From Psychrobacter sp. P11F6 (GTDB lineage: Bacteria > Pseudomonadota > Gammaproteobacteria > Pseudomonadales > Moraxellaceae): a stretch of 64,000 bases of DNA. The translations under genes were made by a program, and so were the position numbers. A model generated the notes under the pieces. It was not told the origin of the DNA. It saw only the letters and a list, made by a program, of their open reading frames with translations, and did not search any database. Each line of letters starts with the position of its first letter. Within the stretch, counting starts at the first letter, position 1. The stretch spans positions 3,368,574-3,432,573 of the forward strand of contig NZ_CM003594.1 of assembly GCF_001435295.1 (NCBI RefSeq), read 5' to 3'. Positions 22,806 to 33,105 of this stretch are shown here, in pieces.

Positions 22806-24050
22806 ATGCAAGAATTGACCCCACCAGAAAATGCAACGACGCCAAGTATTTCTCTAACCGCGCCTGAACCTGTGAGAGAAATACAAAAAAGCGAAGCAGA
22901 TCAAATGGTCAAATTGGATGACAGCCAAATCCCCGAGCTTGATGCCAAGGTCGATGCCTTTGTTGATCATGTGATTAATAATTCTGTGCACAGTGCTGAA
23001 TTTCAGCAAAATGTGCAGTCGATTCATAATCTCGGTACCAAAGAGATTCGTGAATCAGCCCAAGTGTCTAATCGTATGCTTGATTTACCCGCCAAAAGCC
23101 TCAATGACAGCTTGTTTGATAATTCCCCTATCGCCAAGTCACTGACTGAGTTACGCGGCATCGTCGAAGATTTAGATCCCAGTAAAAAAGAGCTGACCAG
23201 CTCACGTAAGTTATTCGGTCTCATCCCATTTGGCAATAAAGTACAGGATTACTTCCGTCAATACGAATCTGCACAGTCGCATATCAATGCGGTTGTTACC
23301 AGTCTATATAATGGTAAGGATGAGCTGCTCAGAGACAATGCGATGATTGAGCAAGAAAAAGTCAATATGTGGGAGCTGATGCAATCCATACGCCAATACG
23401 TTTATGTCGGCAAAAAAATCGATGAGCAGTTAGAACAAAAGGTTTATGCGATAGAAGCGACCGATCCCGAAAAAGCACGCATTATTAAAGAAGAGATGTT
23501 GTTTTATGTGCGTCAAAAAAACACCGACTTTTTAACCCAATTAGCCGTGAACGTGCAAGGCTATTTAGCGCTCGATACCATTCGCCGCAATAACTTAGAA
23601 TTGATAAAAGGCGTTGATAGAGCCACCACAACCACCGTATCTGCACTACGTACAGCAGTCGTGGTTGCACAAGCAATGACCAATCAAAAACTGGTACTTG
23701 ATCAAATTACTGCTTTAAATAAAACCACCAGTAGCTTAATTGAATCGACCTCAGCGATGCTAAAACGTCAGTCAGGTGAAATCCATGAGCAAGCGACCAG
23801 TAGCAGCATTGAGCTTGATAAATTGCAAAACGCTTTCAATAACGTCTATGATACGATGGACATGATTAGCAATTATAAAATTGAAGCGCTAGAGAACATG
23901 AAACAAACAGTCAATACTTTGACCACTGAAGTCGATAAGGCTCAGAAATACTTGGATAAGTCTAATCAAACAACAGTATTAGAAGTGTCGAAAGAGATAG
24001 ACAGTAAAAAGATAACCAATAAATCAAGTACAGTCGATATCGACATTTGA
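22806..24050 (+). CDS. TelA/KlaA-family (toxic anion resistance) protein
   Basis: The 414-residue cytoplasmic protein belongs to the TelA family, named for plasmid tellurite resistance but widespread on chromosomes, where its role is unclear (membrane or cell-envelope stress has been proposed). The family core runs from about FGLIPFGNKVQDYF to the end. It is almost entirely alpha-helical, with long predicted coiled coils and no signal peptide or membrane segment. The ATG at 22806 is chosen because GAAGGAA precedes it. An in-frame TTG at 22764 would add 14 residues without a ribosome binding site. The gene stands alone between the infC terminator and rnr. No ter-type tellurite genes are nearby, so a tellurite role should not be assumed. 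Confidence 0.88.
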   Translation: MQELTPPENATTPSISLTAPEPVREIQKSEADQMVKLDDSQIPELDAKVDAFVDHVINNSVHSAEFQQNVQSIHNLGTKEIRESAQVSNRMLDLPAKSLNDSLFDNSPIAKSLTELRGIVEDLDPSKKELTSSRKLFGLIPFGNKVQDYFRQYESAQSHINAVVTSLYNGKDELLRDNAMIEQEKVNMWELMQSIRQYVYVGKKIDEQLEQKVYAIEATDPEKARIIKEEMLFYVRQKNTDFLTQLAVNVQGYLALDTIRRNNLELIKGVDRATTTTVSALRTAVVVAQAMTNQKLVLDQITALNKTTSSLIESTSAMLKRQSGEIHEQATSSSIELDKLQNAFNNVYDTMDMISNYKIEALENMKQTVNTLTTEVDKAQKYLDKSNQTTVLEVSKEIDSKKITNKSSTVDIDI

Positions 24051-24191
24051 TTTGTTTTAATAGTTGTTACCTATTAAAGGTGGCCACTTCCTGCTACCAA
24101 ATACACTTAAGACAATTGACGCAAGATATTGCAACGTCGTTCGTGTTAAGATAGCCATTATTAATAATTTTAAAAATAGATACGGTAATTT

Positions 24192-26486
24192 ATGAGTTGG
24201 AACGATCCAAACGCCTCAAGTGAGGCAAAAAGATATGACAATCCTATCCCTAGTCGCGAACTGATACTCAGTACGATTAATGAGCATGGTGAAGTCACAC
24301 ATCAACAATTGGCAAAAGCCTTTAATATTGATGACCCAGACCAGTTTGACGCTTTAGGCAATCGCCTAAAAGCGATGGCACGTGATGGACAAGTAAACCG
24401 CGACGGTCGTCCTTATCGCTATCGTACGGTGACTAAACAAGATGTCGTCAGAGGTACAGTGTCTGCACATCCGAAAGGCTTTGGCTTTGTATTATTAAGC
24501 GATATGCCAGATTTGTTTTTGCATGAAAAGCAAATGCGCTGGGTTTTTAACGGTGATACCGTAGATGCAGTCGGTACATCGACAGACAATCGCGGGCGCA
24601 CCGAAGGACGTATCGTCGATGTCGTTGAACGTCGCCAAAACAACTTCATTGGTACATTAGCACGTGATGAAGATGGCTACTGTGTCGAGCTTGGTAGTCC
24701 AAATAATCACCAGCCGATTACCGTTACTGAAGAAAATGTACAAGCGATGAATGCCAAGCAAGGCTCTCCTGTTAAGGTTGATGTTATTGATTGGCCAAAT
24801 CAGCATGAATTTGCGACGGGTAAAATCACCGAAGTACTGTCTGATGACAATGATCGCGAACTGATTATTGAAACCACCTTACTCAATTATGACATCCCAT
24901 CAGATTTTAGCGAAGCAGCACTGAAGCAAGCCAACGATTATCAAGAGCCGACTGAAAAAGATTTAAAAGGTCGTACAGATTTGCGTGATTTGCCGCTGGT
25001 GACTATCGATGGTGAAGATGCACGTGATTTTGATGATGCCGTATTTGCTGAAAAACGCTCTGGTGGCAACTATCGTGTCTTAGTTGCGATTGCTGATGTC
25101 AGTTATTACGTTACACCAAACTCGCCACTTGATAAAGATGCCTACGAGCGCGGTACGTCCGTATATTTCCCGCATCGTGTGATTCCAATGTTGCCTGAAG
25201 TGCTCTCTAATGGTCTGTGCTCACTGAATCCTGACCGTGACCGTCTTTGTATGGTCGCCGATATCAAAATATCGCGGGCAGGCAAAGTGACTGGTTATGA
25301 GTTCTATCCTGCTGTCATGCACTCACAAGCACGTTTAACGTATAATCAAGTGAACGCTTATCTTGAGAATCCAGAAGATAAGAGCGTACCTACCTCACTC
25401 ACGGGTAATAAAGACGTCAAAAAATCTGTCGATACCTTACATCAATTGTATGAGCTACTGCTTAAAAAGCGTGAAGAGCGTCATGCAATGGAGTTTGAAA
25501 CAGTTGAGACCTACATTAAGTTTAATGAGAAAGGTGGTATCGAAGCAATCCTACCGCGTACTCGCGGTGATGCTCAAAAACTCATTGAAGAATGTATGTT
25601 GCTGGCCAATACTTGTGCAGCGAACTTTGCACTCAAGCATGAGCTTCCTGTCTTATATCGTAACCATGACAAACCTGATGGCGAAAAATCAATGCGTATT
25701 CACGAATACGCAAAGAATTTTGGTTTAAGCTTTCCAGAAGAAAATCCAACGCAAGCCGATTATCAGCGCATTATTGAAGCCACCAAAGACAGACCCGATG
25801 CGATTAGTATCCACAGCATGCTGTTGCGCTCAATGATGCAAGCAAACTATGCGCCTGACAATATCGGTCACTTTGGGCTAGCTTATGACGAATATAGCCA
25901 CTTCACCTCGCCGATTCGTCGTTACCCTGATTTGATGCTGCATCGTGCCATCAAAGCAAAAGTGACCAATACCCAGCAGCCAGTGATGGACTTTTCTCTT
26001 GAAGCGGCTGGCACGCAAACCTCAGATACTGAGCGCCGAGCCGAAAAAGCCTCACGCTATGTAGAGTCTTGGCTCAAGTGTCACTATATGAAAGATCATG
26101 TTGGTGAAGAGTTCGAAGGTGTGGTCACTACAGTCACAAGCTTCGGTTTGTTTGTTACCTTGACTGACTTATATATTGATGGTTTGGTTCACATCTCTAA
26201 TGTCGGTGATGACTTCTTTGTTTACGATGAGCAGCAACAACAGCTGATCGGTAAAGATAAAGGGACATTGTTCGGACTGGGCGATCGCGTTAAAGTGAAA
26301 GTTGCTGGCGTCAATATGGATCTGCTACAAATTGACTTTGATTTAAAAGCCAAATTGCAATCTAGTGAAATGAATCAAACGAAGAGCGCGCCTTCTAAGA
26401 AAGGCACTGAGAAGAAAAGTACTGATAGAAGAGGCCCCGCTAAAAAGACTGGCAGCCGTAGTAAAGGTGCAAGTAAGAAAAGCTAG
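24192..26486 (+). CDS. rnr: Ribonuclease R
   Basis: Processive 3'-5' exoribonuclease that degrades structured RNA, mRNA and defective rRNA and is important at low temperature. The 764-residue protein has a winged-helix N-terminus (about 20-80), cold-shock domains, the RNB catalytic domain and a C-terminal S1 domain (about 640-725). Catalytic acidic residues D273, D279, D281 and D282 in the motif around GEDARDFDD correspond to E. coli D272, D278, D280 and D281. The C-terminal 40 residues are a lysine/serine-rich tail, as in other RNase R proteins, used for structured-RNA binding. The gene is monocistronic, followed by a strong hairpin. Confidence 0.97.
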   Translation: MSWNDPNASSEAKRYDNPIPSRELILSTINEHGEVTHQQLAKAFNIDDPDQFDALGNRLKAMARDGQVNRDGRPYRYRTVTKQDVVRGTVSAHPKGFGFVLLSDMPDLFLHEKQMRWVFNGDTVDAVGTSTDNRGRTEGRIVDVVERRQNNFIGTLARDEDGYCVELGSPNNHQPITVTEENVQAMNAKQGSPVKVDVIDWPNQHEFATGKITEVLSDDNDRELIIETTLLNYDIPSDFSEAALKQANDYQEPTEKDLKGRTDLRDLPLVTIDGEDARDFDDAVFAEKRSGGNYRVLVAIADVSYYVTPNSPLDKDAYERGTSVYFPHRVIPMLPEVLSNGLCSLNPDRDRLCMVADIKISRAGKVTGYEFYPAVMHSQARLTYNQVNAYLENPEDKSVPTSLTGNKDVKKSVDTLHQLYELLLKKREERHAMEFETVETYIKFNEKGGIEAILPRTRGDAQKLIEECMLLANTCAANFALKHELPVLYRNHDKPDGEKSMRIHEYAKNFGLSFPEENPTQADYQRIIEATKDRPDAISIHSMLLRSMMQANYAPDNIGHFGLAYDEYSHFTSPIRRYPDLMLHRAIKAKVTNTQQPVMDFSLEAAGTQTSDTERRAEKASRYVESWLKCHYMKDHVGEEFEGVVTTVTSFGLFVTLTDLYIDGLVHISNVGDDFFVYDEQQQQLIGKDKGTLFGLGDRVKVKVAGVNMDLLQIDFDLKAKLQSSEMNQTKSAPSKKGTEKKSTDRRGPAKKTGSRSKGASKKS

Positions 26487-26510
26487 TGTTAGCAAACGCT
26501 TCAAATAATA

Positions 26511-26540
26511 AAAAGGCCAACGTCATCGTTGGCCTTTTTT
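26511..26540. terminator. Bidirectional terminator between rnr and the minus-strand cluster
   Basis: A 12-bp stem (AAAAGGCCAACG and its complement) with a TCAT loop is flanked by A and T tracts. It can serve rnr on the plus strand and the convergent small gene ending at 26574 on the minus strand. Confidence 0.88.
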
Positions 26541-26573
26541 GTGCGTAGTATTTTATAACGACTACTTAAATCA

Positions 26574-26876
26574 TTATTGCGCATTACTCATCTGGTCTAG
26601 ACGTTCCTTGTCTGCTTCCTGAGCCTGATCTATTTTCGCGGTAGCATTATCGAGAATGGCTTTAGGCTGTTTGCCAAGTGGCTGGCTTGCGACATCTACT
26701 GAGCCACTTTCTACATCATCCGTATTTGGTAACGCTGTATCGGGAGATTGCTCAGATCCTGCGTCACTTATGACTAGCTCTCTATTTTTATCACGTTGAT
26801 TGCCATTAATGAGGTTGAAACCTAGTAACGCAACCATGCCCACTAGGGCGAATATAATCAAGTGTTTCATTTGCAT
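26574..26876 (-). CDS. Small N-terminally anchored hypothetical protein
   Basis: Unrecognised 100-residue protein. It starts with a hydrophobic segment (about residues 5-22) that looks like an uncleaved membrane anchor or signal peptide. An acidic, low-complexity, Ser/Asp/Gln-rich tail follows that would lie in the periplasm. The start could be either ATG of MQMK. The ribosome binding site is weak. It lies 83 bp after the MscS-like gene on the same strand and may be the last gene of a hisA-mscS-orf unit. No function can be assigned. Confidence 0.6.
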   Translation of the reverse strand: MQMKHLIIFALVGMVALLGFNLINGNQRDKNRELVISDAGSEQSPDTALPNTDDVESGSVDVASQPLGKQPKAILDNATAKIDQAQEADKERLDQMSNAQ

Positions 26877-26959
26877 AAAAAATGTCTCGTATTTGAATGA
26901 TAATCAGATATACGTTTCGTTGCATTTTTTATGCCTAGTTTTTGGCAGGTTTTTGCAAA

Positions 26960-28597
26960 TTATTCTTGCGGGCTATTATTATTCAGTAAATCAGTCTCGT
27001 CAGAGCTTTCTGCAATTTCCTGTTCAACTTTTTCCATGAGTTTGTCGTCAGGACGAGCGTTAAGCACCTCATCAGCATTGCGACCTTGTAAAATCAATTT
27101 GGCACGAGCCTTTGCTTGTTTTTTGTCCTTATCATCAACGCTATTATCTTTATTCTGGTTTTTATCAGTCACTTTGGGCATGATTGGCGTAATCGTCATG
27201 TCTGACTTAGCACCATCAGTGTTAGCCTGCATATGCTCAAACGCTTTTTCTAAGTTACTATTGAATCGTAAACGATAAATCGGTTCAGGCAAGCTGAAGC
27301 CTTCATTTTCTAACGCATGCTTGGTCTCACGAATGGCAATACTGCGTGCTTTTGAGAAATCCGTGTCTGATTGATCCACCCAAATTTGAAATTCCAAAAT
27401 GATATTAGAGTCGCCAACATTGGTAATGACAGCCACTGCTTTTGGTTCATCTAAAACGAATGCTAATGTATGTATCGCATCCAGTCCGACCTTGATAGCC
27501 GCTAATGGATCATCATTGGCATCAACACCTAACTCAAAGGTAAATCGACGTTCTGGATTTTTGGTGTAATTTAAAATCGTTGCTTTAAATACTTCAGCAT
27601 TGGGAATGCGCAACTGGTTACCATCTAAAGTCATCAGAATAGTCGCACGTGAGGTTAGCCGTACTACGATCCCCTCTTGATTATTAATCAAAATATGATC
27701 ACGTGCGCGAAATGGTTGGCGAATACTGAGCATGAGCGAGGCAATGTAATTCTCAATAGTGTCTTTGACCGCAAAACCAACGGCAATACCGATAACGCCT
27801 GCACCGCCAAGCAAAGTGCCTAAAATGGTTTCGGCGCCTATCAAACTCAGCGCAAGAATCAAACCGAAAACAATAAAAATAACTTTAACGGTTTGTGACA
27901 GCAATTCGGCGACAAACGGATTGGGCGTGAGCCGTTGCCACATTTTTTTGCGATTAGCCAGCCAACTACCAAACCATGTCACCAATGCAAATAGGACAAT
28001 GCCGACCAATAGGAGTGGCAAGGCTTTGACTAGATTTTTGGCTTGTGCTTTAAGACCTTGATAAACGGTAGTAACATTGTCTTGAACATCAAGCGTGCGA
28101 TCAATCCGATCTTCGACAGTGACCACATCTGTCAGACGGTTGGTCAAATTAATGGCTTGTTGCGCTTTTTTCTCGTTCGGCGTCTCTCCGGTTAAGGTGA
28201 CAACACCTTGCGTAACGCTGACATTGACAGCCTGCAGACCTTCTATTTCAGAAAAAATACCCTGAATACGTTGACGGATGTCATTATCTTTTTGCGGAGT
28301 AGGAGTGGTTTCGATTTGCGCATTATTGGTGCTCTCACCACTGATTATGGGCGGTGGTGCTGGTTCAGGTATGACCACTGGAGATGCTGAAGCTTCCTCT
28401 TCTGATGGCTCATCCAGTAAAGGTTTGTCAGCTGCTGGATTTTCTGCTGTATCTATCCCCAATGCAGTGGTGATACCAGTCACCTCTTCACTAGCCGCAT
28501 ACACTGGAAAGGTAAAAAAGATGCTTAGTAACAACAGCATTTGACCGCACGCTTTTATAAAATCGCACATCGTTGAACGGTCAAAGTCGGTGTTCAT
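26960..28597 (-). CDS. MscS-family mechanosensitive channel with periplasmic BON domain
   Basis: Inner-membrane small-conductance mechanosensitive channel of 545 residues, about twice the size of E. coli MscS. A signal peptide (cleavage near VYA-A, about residue 34) leads into a Pro/Glu-rich linker and a BON domain (about 105-166). Three transmembrane segments follow (about 190-270). The pore helix has the Gly/Ala-rich pattern GGAGVIGIAVGFAVKD, and the beta and cytoplasmic domains come after it. The C-terminal tail is charged and low-complexity. The ATG at 28597 is chosen for its AAAGGA ribosome binding site and signal peptide; an upstream in-frame start would add 12 residues. It follows hisA by 63 bp. 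BON domains bind membranes or lipids, so the domain may tether or tune the channel (inference). Confidence 0.9.
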   Translation of the reverse strand: MNTDFDRSTMCDFIKACGQMLLLLSIFFTFPVYAASEEVTGITTALGIDTAENPAADKPLLDEPSEEEASASPVVIPEPAPPPIISGESTNNAQIETTPTPQKDNDIRQRIQGIFSEIEGLQAVNVSVTQGVVTLTGETPNEKKAQQAINLTNRLTDVVTVEDRIDRTLDVQDNVTTVYQGLKAQAKNLVKALPLLLVGIVLFALVTWFGSWLANRKKMWQRLTPNPFVAELLSQTVKVIFIVFGLILALSLIGAETILGTLLGGAGVIGIAVGFAVKDTIENYIASLMLSIRQPFRARDHILINNQEGIVVRLTSRATILMTLDGNQLRIPNAEVFKATILNYTKNPERRFTFELGVDANDDPLAAIKVGLDAIHTLAFVLDEPKAVAVITNVGDSNIILEFQIWVDQSDTDFSKARSIAIRETKHALENEGFSLPEPIYRLRFNSNLEKAFEHMQANTDGAKSDMTITPIMPKVTDKNQNKDNSVDDKDKKQAKARAKLILQGRNADEVLNARPDDKLMEKVEQEIAESSDETDLLNNNSPQE

Positions 28598-28660
28598 AAG
28601 CATCCTTTGCTTTTTATAGATTTTCGTACTCATCTTTCTTTATTAAATGTTCAATAATCA

Positions 28661-29398
28661 TTAACTGTCTAAATAAACTTGTGCCTCGCCCAAGTTTAAC
28701 GTGCCTTCATAGATCGCGCGACCAGTAATGATACCTTCAATACAATCGCCATAAGGTTTCAGCAGTTCGATATCTTTCATATTGGTCACGCCGCCTGAGG
28801 CAATCACAGGCAAGCCGCCTTCACGTGCTAAATTGACAGTTTGTTCAACGTTGACGCCTTGCATCATGCCATCGCGGTTGATATCGGTGTAGACAATCGA
28901 CGATACGCCGACATCAGCAAAGCGCTTCGCAAGCTCGGTCGCCTTAGTATCGGTCACATTTGCCCAACCATGGGTTGCTACCATGCCGTCTTTAGCATCG
29001 ATACCTACAATGATATGACCCGGAAATTCGCGGCAAGCCTCAGCGACAAACTCAGGATCTTCGACCGCTTTTGTACCAATGATGATATAAGTCAAACCAG
29101 CCGTAATATATTGCTCAATGGTATTCATATTGCGCACACCGCCGCCCAGCTGAATAGGCAGATTCGGATACGCCTTCGTAATGTCATTCACCACTTGTCT
29201 ATGAACGGGTACGCCATCAAATGCCCCATTCAAATCAACCAAATGCAGTCGACGTGCACCTTCCTCTACCCAGCGTGCTGCCATGGCCACTGGATCATTA
29301 GAAAAAACCGTATCATCCTCCATACGGCCTTGTTTTAAGCGGACACATTTACCATCTTTTAAATCAATCGCCGGGATAATGACAGGCACAGCACACAT
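28661..29398 (-). CDS. hisA: Phosphoribosyl-formimino-AICAR ribotide isomerase
   Basis: HisA catalyses the fourth step of histidine biosynthesis, the isomerisation of ProFAR to PRFAR, in a (beta/alpha)8 barrel. The 245-residue length is typical. The N-terminal half shows [14 protein letters not shown] with the catalytic Asp and the phosphate-binding QLGGGVRN. The C-terminal half shows [12 protein letters not shown] with the second catalytic Asp, VIASGGV and [11 protein letters not shown]. The ATG at 29398 has AAGGAATG upstream and gives the family N-terminus. A longer frame to 29479 adds 27 hydrophobic residues foreign to HisA and was rejected. hisH and hisB are 22 kb away in this window, so the pathway genes are dispersed. 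Confidence 0.96.
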   Translation of the reverse strand: MCAVPVIIPAIDLKDGKCVRLKQGRMEDDTVFSNDPVAMAARWVEEGARRLHLVDLNGAFDGVPVHRQVVNDITKAYPNLPIQLGGGVRNMNTIEQYITAGLTYIIIGTKAVEDPEFVAEACREFPGHIIVGIDAKDGMVATHGWANVTDTKATELAKRFADVGVSSIVYTDINRDGMMQGVNVEQTVNLAREGGLPVIASGGVTNMKDIELLKPYGDCIEGIITGRAIYEGTLNLGEAQVYLDS

Positions 29399-30511
29399 AT
29401 AGCATTCCTTATAAAGCACAACAATAAATATATTTAGAAAAGTAAATTCAAAAATCAGGGTGTATTGAACGTTCAACACCCTCTAAACACGCATAAAAAC
29501 ATCAGTCAAAAGTGACTTAATATATAGACGAGTCAAAAGCTATCCATGATAGACCCAAAATCCGCTTCGATAGATAGAAATGACCATAAAAAAACTGTCA
29601 ATCATAACCATAAGTTTTAATACATTGAATCACTGGCAACATTAGATAAATTCAATTACTGACTGGCAATTTTAGGTCAATTTAGCGTATAATCCTAGGT
29701 AAATTTTTATTTGTTTCTATGTGATAGTAACCATGCGCTGCGCTTTTTATTGAGTCATTTATGGCTTAGTGTTGCATAGCGGTCAGGATGAGTCGAGCAG
29801 CAGCTAAATGCATCTTTTTGATGTTGGCTGACATATTGCTAAGAAGGGTTATATTAGAAATTTCAACTGGTGGCCTCTAAACAGTCTACTCTACAGCACT
29901 AAACTCTAATGACGCCTCTTTCTTTTTTATAGTCTCTATCGTATCTCTATCACTAGCTAACTATTTTAGAACAGTCATTACTAGCTGTATAGCCGCTTAT
30001 TGATGTGAGTAAAATCTACTTAATAATGGCTTCTCTAGTTTGTCTGTTAACCAGTTTATCATCTATTTCGATAGATCATCTTTTGGCTGCATTCTTATCT
30101 AATTGCGTATCTATTAACAAGATACCAAACCGATAAGGGTGGTCAATTGCACTGGTGTTACAAGCTTTAATTTTCAATGAAACGTATGATAGAGCTATTG
30201 TCTACACAATCATTTTCGCTAAAGGCTTAAACGATTGCGTTTGATTTGATGGTTTTAACATACACCTTGGTAGCCAGTCGCCACTTTGGTCATTCGAATA
30301 AGACATTAACGTGTTGTTAAGGAGTCTAAGGTCAGCGTTAATACTCTTACTAGTAGTTATGATCATGCGTTATTTTTAGAGATCTTTTGTCACTATCCTA
30401 CTATAGGAAGAGAGACGTGGGGGCTTTATTGAATGACGCAGATGTTCATGCTACCGATATACCAAACAGGACGTCTGGTATCGTTTTAGACTATGGACTA
30501 AGTTTTCGCTT
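29399..30511. other. 1.1-kb gene-free region upstream of nqrA
   Basis: No open frame with coding character is visible on either strand between divergent hisA and nqrA. The sequence is AT-rich and mostly featureless. A hairpin at 30456-30480 (ATACCAAAC pairing with GTCTGGTAT, one mismatch) lies 30 bp before the nqrA start and is followed by a short T-rich stretch. The nqr promoter could not be fixed by eye. The length is unusual for this compact neighbourhood and leaves room for a long leader or a small RNA. Confidence 0.5.
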
Positions 30512-31864
30512 ATGATTACCATCAAAAAAGGTTTGGATTTGCCCATCACCGGTGAATCATCCCGCGAGATATCTGAGCACCAACCGACACATGTCGCCGT
30601 TATTGGCTATGATTATGTGGGCATGAAGCCTACGATGAATGTCAAAGAAGGTGATATCGTAGCAAAGGGTCAGCCCGTTTTTGAAGACAAAAAACGAGTT
30701 GGCGTTATCTATACTGCCCCTGCTGCTGGTAAAGTCGTCGCGATTAAACGCGGTGAACGACGTGTGTTTGAGAGCCTTGTGATTGCGGTCGACCCAAACG
30801 GTGAAGAAGTAGACTTCGAGCGCTATGACTCCCAGCAACTTGCTGACCTAGACGCTGAAGTTGTTGAAACCCAACTGCTTGCCTCTGGCGAATGGACCGC
30901 GTTTCGCACGCGCCCTTATAGCCGTGCGCCAGAAATCGGTGCCCGTCCTCATGCTATTTTTGTCACCGCTATGGATACCAATCCATTAGCATTTGACCCG
31001 ATGCTGCTGATTAGCGATCAGTTGCAAGCGTTCAATGACGGACTTGCTGTCTTATCGACACTCAGCCCCAAGACCTTTGTTTGCCATCATGGTGATGCCC
31101 AGTTGACGCCAGTTGCCAAAACGGCGGCTAATAATGTCACTGAGTATCATAGCTTTGCTGGTAAGCATCCTGCTGGTCTGGCTGGCACGCACATTCACTT
31201 TTTGCACCCAATCATGCGCGGCGTGACCGTATGGACGATTGGCTACCAAGACGTGATTGCGATTGGTAAGCTATTCACTAGCGGTCGCTTGTATACGCGC
31301 CGTATCATTAGTTTGGCAGGTCCTGCGGTCACCAAGCCACGTTTGGTGGCTACTGAGCGCGGTGCTGATATCGCTGCTCTGACCAAAGGACAGCTGGCGG
31401 CTGGCGAAAACCGTATTATTTCTGGTTCGGTATTGTCAGGTCGTAAAGTGTTTGGCAATACGGCTTATCTTGGTCGTTTTCATAACCAAATCAGTGTGCT
31501 GCCTGAAGGGCGTGAACGTCCAGCGTTCCATTTCCTAAGTGTCGGCACCAACCGCTTCTCTAAGCTGCCTATTTATATTTCTAAGTTTTTTGGTAATAAG
31601 AAATATAACTTTACGACCACGAGTAATGGTTCACCGCGAGCGATGGTACCTATCGGGGTTTATGAAGAGGTCATGCCGCAAGATTATCTGCCGACACAGT
31701 TACTACGTGCATTAATTGTCGAAGACATGATTAGCGCCGTAGATTTGGGCGTGCTCGAATTGGACGAAGAAGATTTAGCATTATGCACCTTCGTATCTCC
31801 TGGCAAATATGAATTCGGTGATATTTTGCGTGATAACTTGACGCGCATTGAGCTGGAGGGCTAA
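30512..31864 (+). CDS. nqrA: Na+-translocating NADH:quinone reductase subunit A
   Basis: NqrA is the large cytoplasmic-side subunit of the six-subunit Na+-NQR, which passes electrons from NADH to ubiquinone while pumping Na+ outward. The 450-residue length and the N-terminus ([13 protein letters not shown]) are typical. The protein carries no flavin or membrane segment of its own and is linked to quinone binding in Vibrio. It is the first gene of nqrABCDEF; nqrB follows after 5 bp. The ribosome binding site is weak. Confidence 0.97.
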   Translation: MITIKKGLDLPITGESSREISEHQPTHVAVIGYDYVGMKPTMNVKEGDIVAKGQPVFEDKKRVGVIYTAPAAGKVVAIKRGERRVFESLVIAVDPNGEEVDFERYDSQQLADLDAEVVETQLLASGEWTAFRTRPYSRAPEIGARPHAIFVTAMDTNPLAFDPMLLISDQLQAFNDGLAVLSTLSPKTFVCHHGDAQLTPVAKTAANNVTEYHSFAGKHPAGLAGTHIHFLHPIMRGVTVWTIGYQDVIAIGKLFTSGRLYTRRIISLAGPAVTKPRLVATERGADIAALTKGQLAAGENRIISGSVLSGRKVFGNTAYLGRFHNQISVLPEGRERPAFHFLSVGTNRFSKLPIYISKFFGNKKYNFTTTSNGSPRAMVPIGVYEEVMPQDYLPTQLLRALIVEDMISAVDLGVLELDEEDLALCTFVSPGKYEFGDILRDNLTRIELEG

Positions 31865-31869
31865 CCACG

Positions 31870-33105
31870 ATGAAATTTTTACACAATATGTTCGATCGTA
31901 TGGAGCCGTCTTTCACCAAGGGTGGCAAACACGAAAAATACTATGCTATCTTTGAGATGTTTGATACGTTTTTGCGTCAACCAAGCTCAACTACATACTC
32001 AGCATCACACGTACGCGACGGTATCGACCTAAAGCGTATTATGATTACCGTATGGTTATGTACTTTCCCAGCCATGTTTTGGGGTATGTACAACATCGGT
32101 CATCAAGCACTAACGGCGATTGCAACCCTTGGTTTGCAGCCTGAAGGCTGGCGTACCGTTATCACCAGTATGGCAGGCTATAACCCAGACAGTATCTGGG
32201 CAAGCTTCGTTTACGGGGCGATGCAATTTTTACCGATTTATATCGTCACCTTTGCGGTCGGTATTCTCTGTGAGATTATCTTTGCTGTAGTGCGCGGCCA
32301 TGAAGTCAACGAAGGTTTCTTTGTGACCTCAGTGCTGTTTGCGCTTTGTTTACCACCAGATATTCCTTTATGGCAAGTTGCCCTCGGTATTATCTTTGGT
32401 GTGGTAGTCGCAAAAGAAGTGTTCGGTGGTACGGGTAAAAACTTCCTAAACCCTGCCCTATCAGGTCGCGCATTCTTATATTTTGCTTACCCTGCTTATA
32501 TGTCTGGTGACTCAGTATGGACGGCGGTCGATGGTTTCTCTGGTGCAACACCACTTGGCCTTGCGGCACTTGGCGTGGTTCCACAAGACTTCGTCGACGT
32601 CTATGGTAATGCAATCACTTGGGGTGATGCATTCTTAGGTAATATGCAAGGTAGTATCGGTGAAGTATCAACACTGGCTATCCTAATGGGTGCCGTCGTT
32701 CTACTTTGGACGCGTATTGCTTCATGGCGTATTATGGCAGGTTGTGTAGTAGGTCTGATTGCTACTTCTCTTGTCTTTAATATGATTGGTTCTGAAGACA
32801 ATATGATGATGAACCTGCCGTTCTATTGGCACTTAGTTATCGGTGGCTTCGCCTTTGGTGCCGTGTTTATGGCAACCGATCCTGTATCAGCTGCGCATAC
32901 CAATAAAGGCCGCTGGGCTTATGGTATCTTGATTGGTTTTATGACGGTATTGATTCGCGTCGTGAACCCAGCTTTCCCAGAAGGCATCATGCTGGCCATT
33001 TTATTCGCCAACTTATTTGCTCCATTGTTTGATTACTTTGTGACCCAAGCAAACATCAAACGCCAAACAGCTCGGAGGGTTCGTTATGTCCAAGCCCAAA
33101 AGTAA
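31870..33105 (+). CDS. nqrB: Na+-NQR subunit B
   Basis: Polytopic inner-membrane subunit of about ten helices and 411 residues, which carries covalent FMN and riboflavin in the Vibrio enzyme and forms part of the Na+ path. The flavinylation motif SGAT is present in GFSGATPLG, with the acceptor threonine at T227, matching T236 of Vibrio cholerae. Attachment of FMN would be done by the ApbE protein encoded downstream. The end overlaps nqrC by 20 bp. Confidence 0.97.
   Translation: MKFLHNMFDRMEPSFTKGGKHEKYYAIFEMFDTFLRQPSSTTYSASHVRDGIDLKRIMITVWLCTFPAMFWGMYNIGHQALTAIATLGLQPEGWRTVITSMAGYNPDSIWASFVYGAMQFLPIYIVTFAVGILCEIIFAVVRGHEVNEGFFVTSVLFALCLPPDIPLWQVALGIIFGVVVAKEVFGGTGKNFLNPALSGRAFLYFAYPAYMSGDSVWTAVDGFSGATPLGLAALGVVPQDFVDVYGNAITWGDAFLGNMQGSIGEVSTLAILMGAVVLLWTRIASWRIMAGCVVGLIATSLVFNMIGSEDNMMMNLPFYWHLVIGGFAFGAVFMATDPVSAAHTNKGRWAYGILIGFMTVLIRVVNPAFPEGIMLAILFANLFAPLFDYFVTQANIKRQTARRVRYVQAQK

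Noticed and set aside
22764..24050. Tellurite-resistance operon
   Set aside because: Only the TelA-like gene is present, with no terZ/terD/terC or klaBC genes. The family name alone does not support tellurite resistance.
25363..25728. 121-codon open frame on the plus strand inside rnr
   Set aside because: It overlaps a well-supported RNase R gene in another frame, has a Cys/Ile/Arg-rich composition and no family resemblance.
29399..29479. N-terminal extension of hisA by 27 residues
   Set aside because: The extension is hydrophobic and unlike HisA, and the ATG at 29398 has a good ribosome binding site and gives the standard 245-residue protein.
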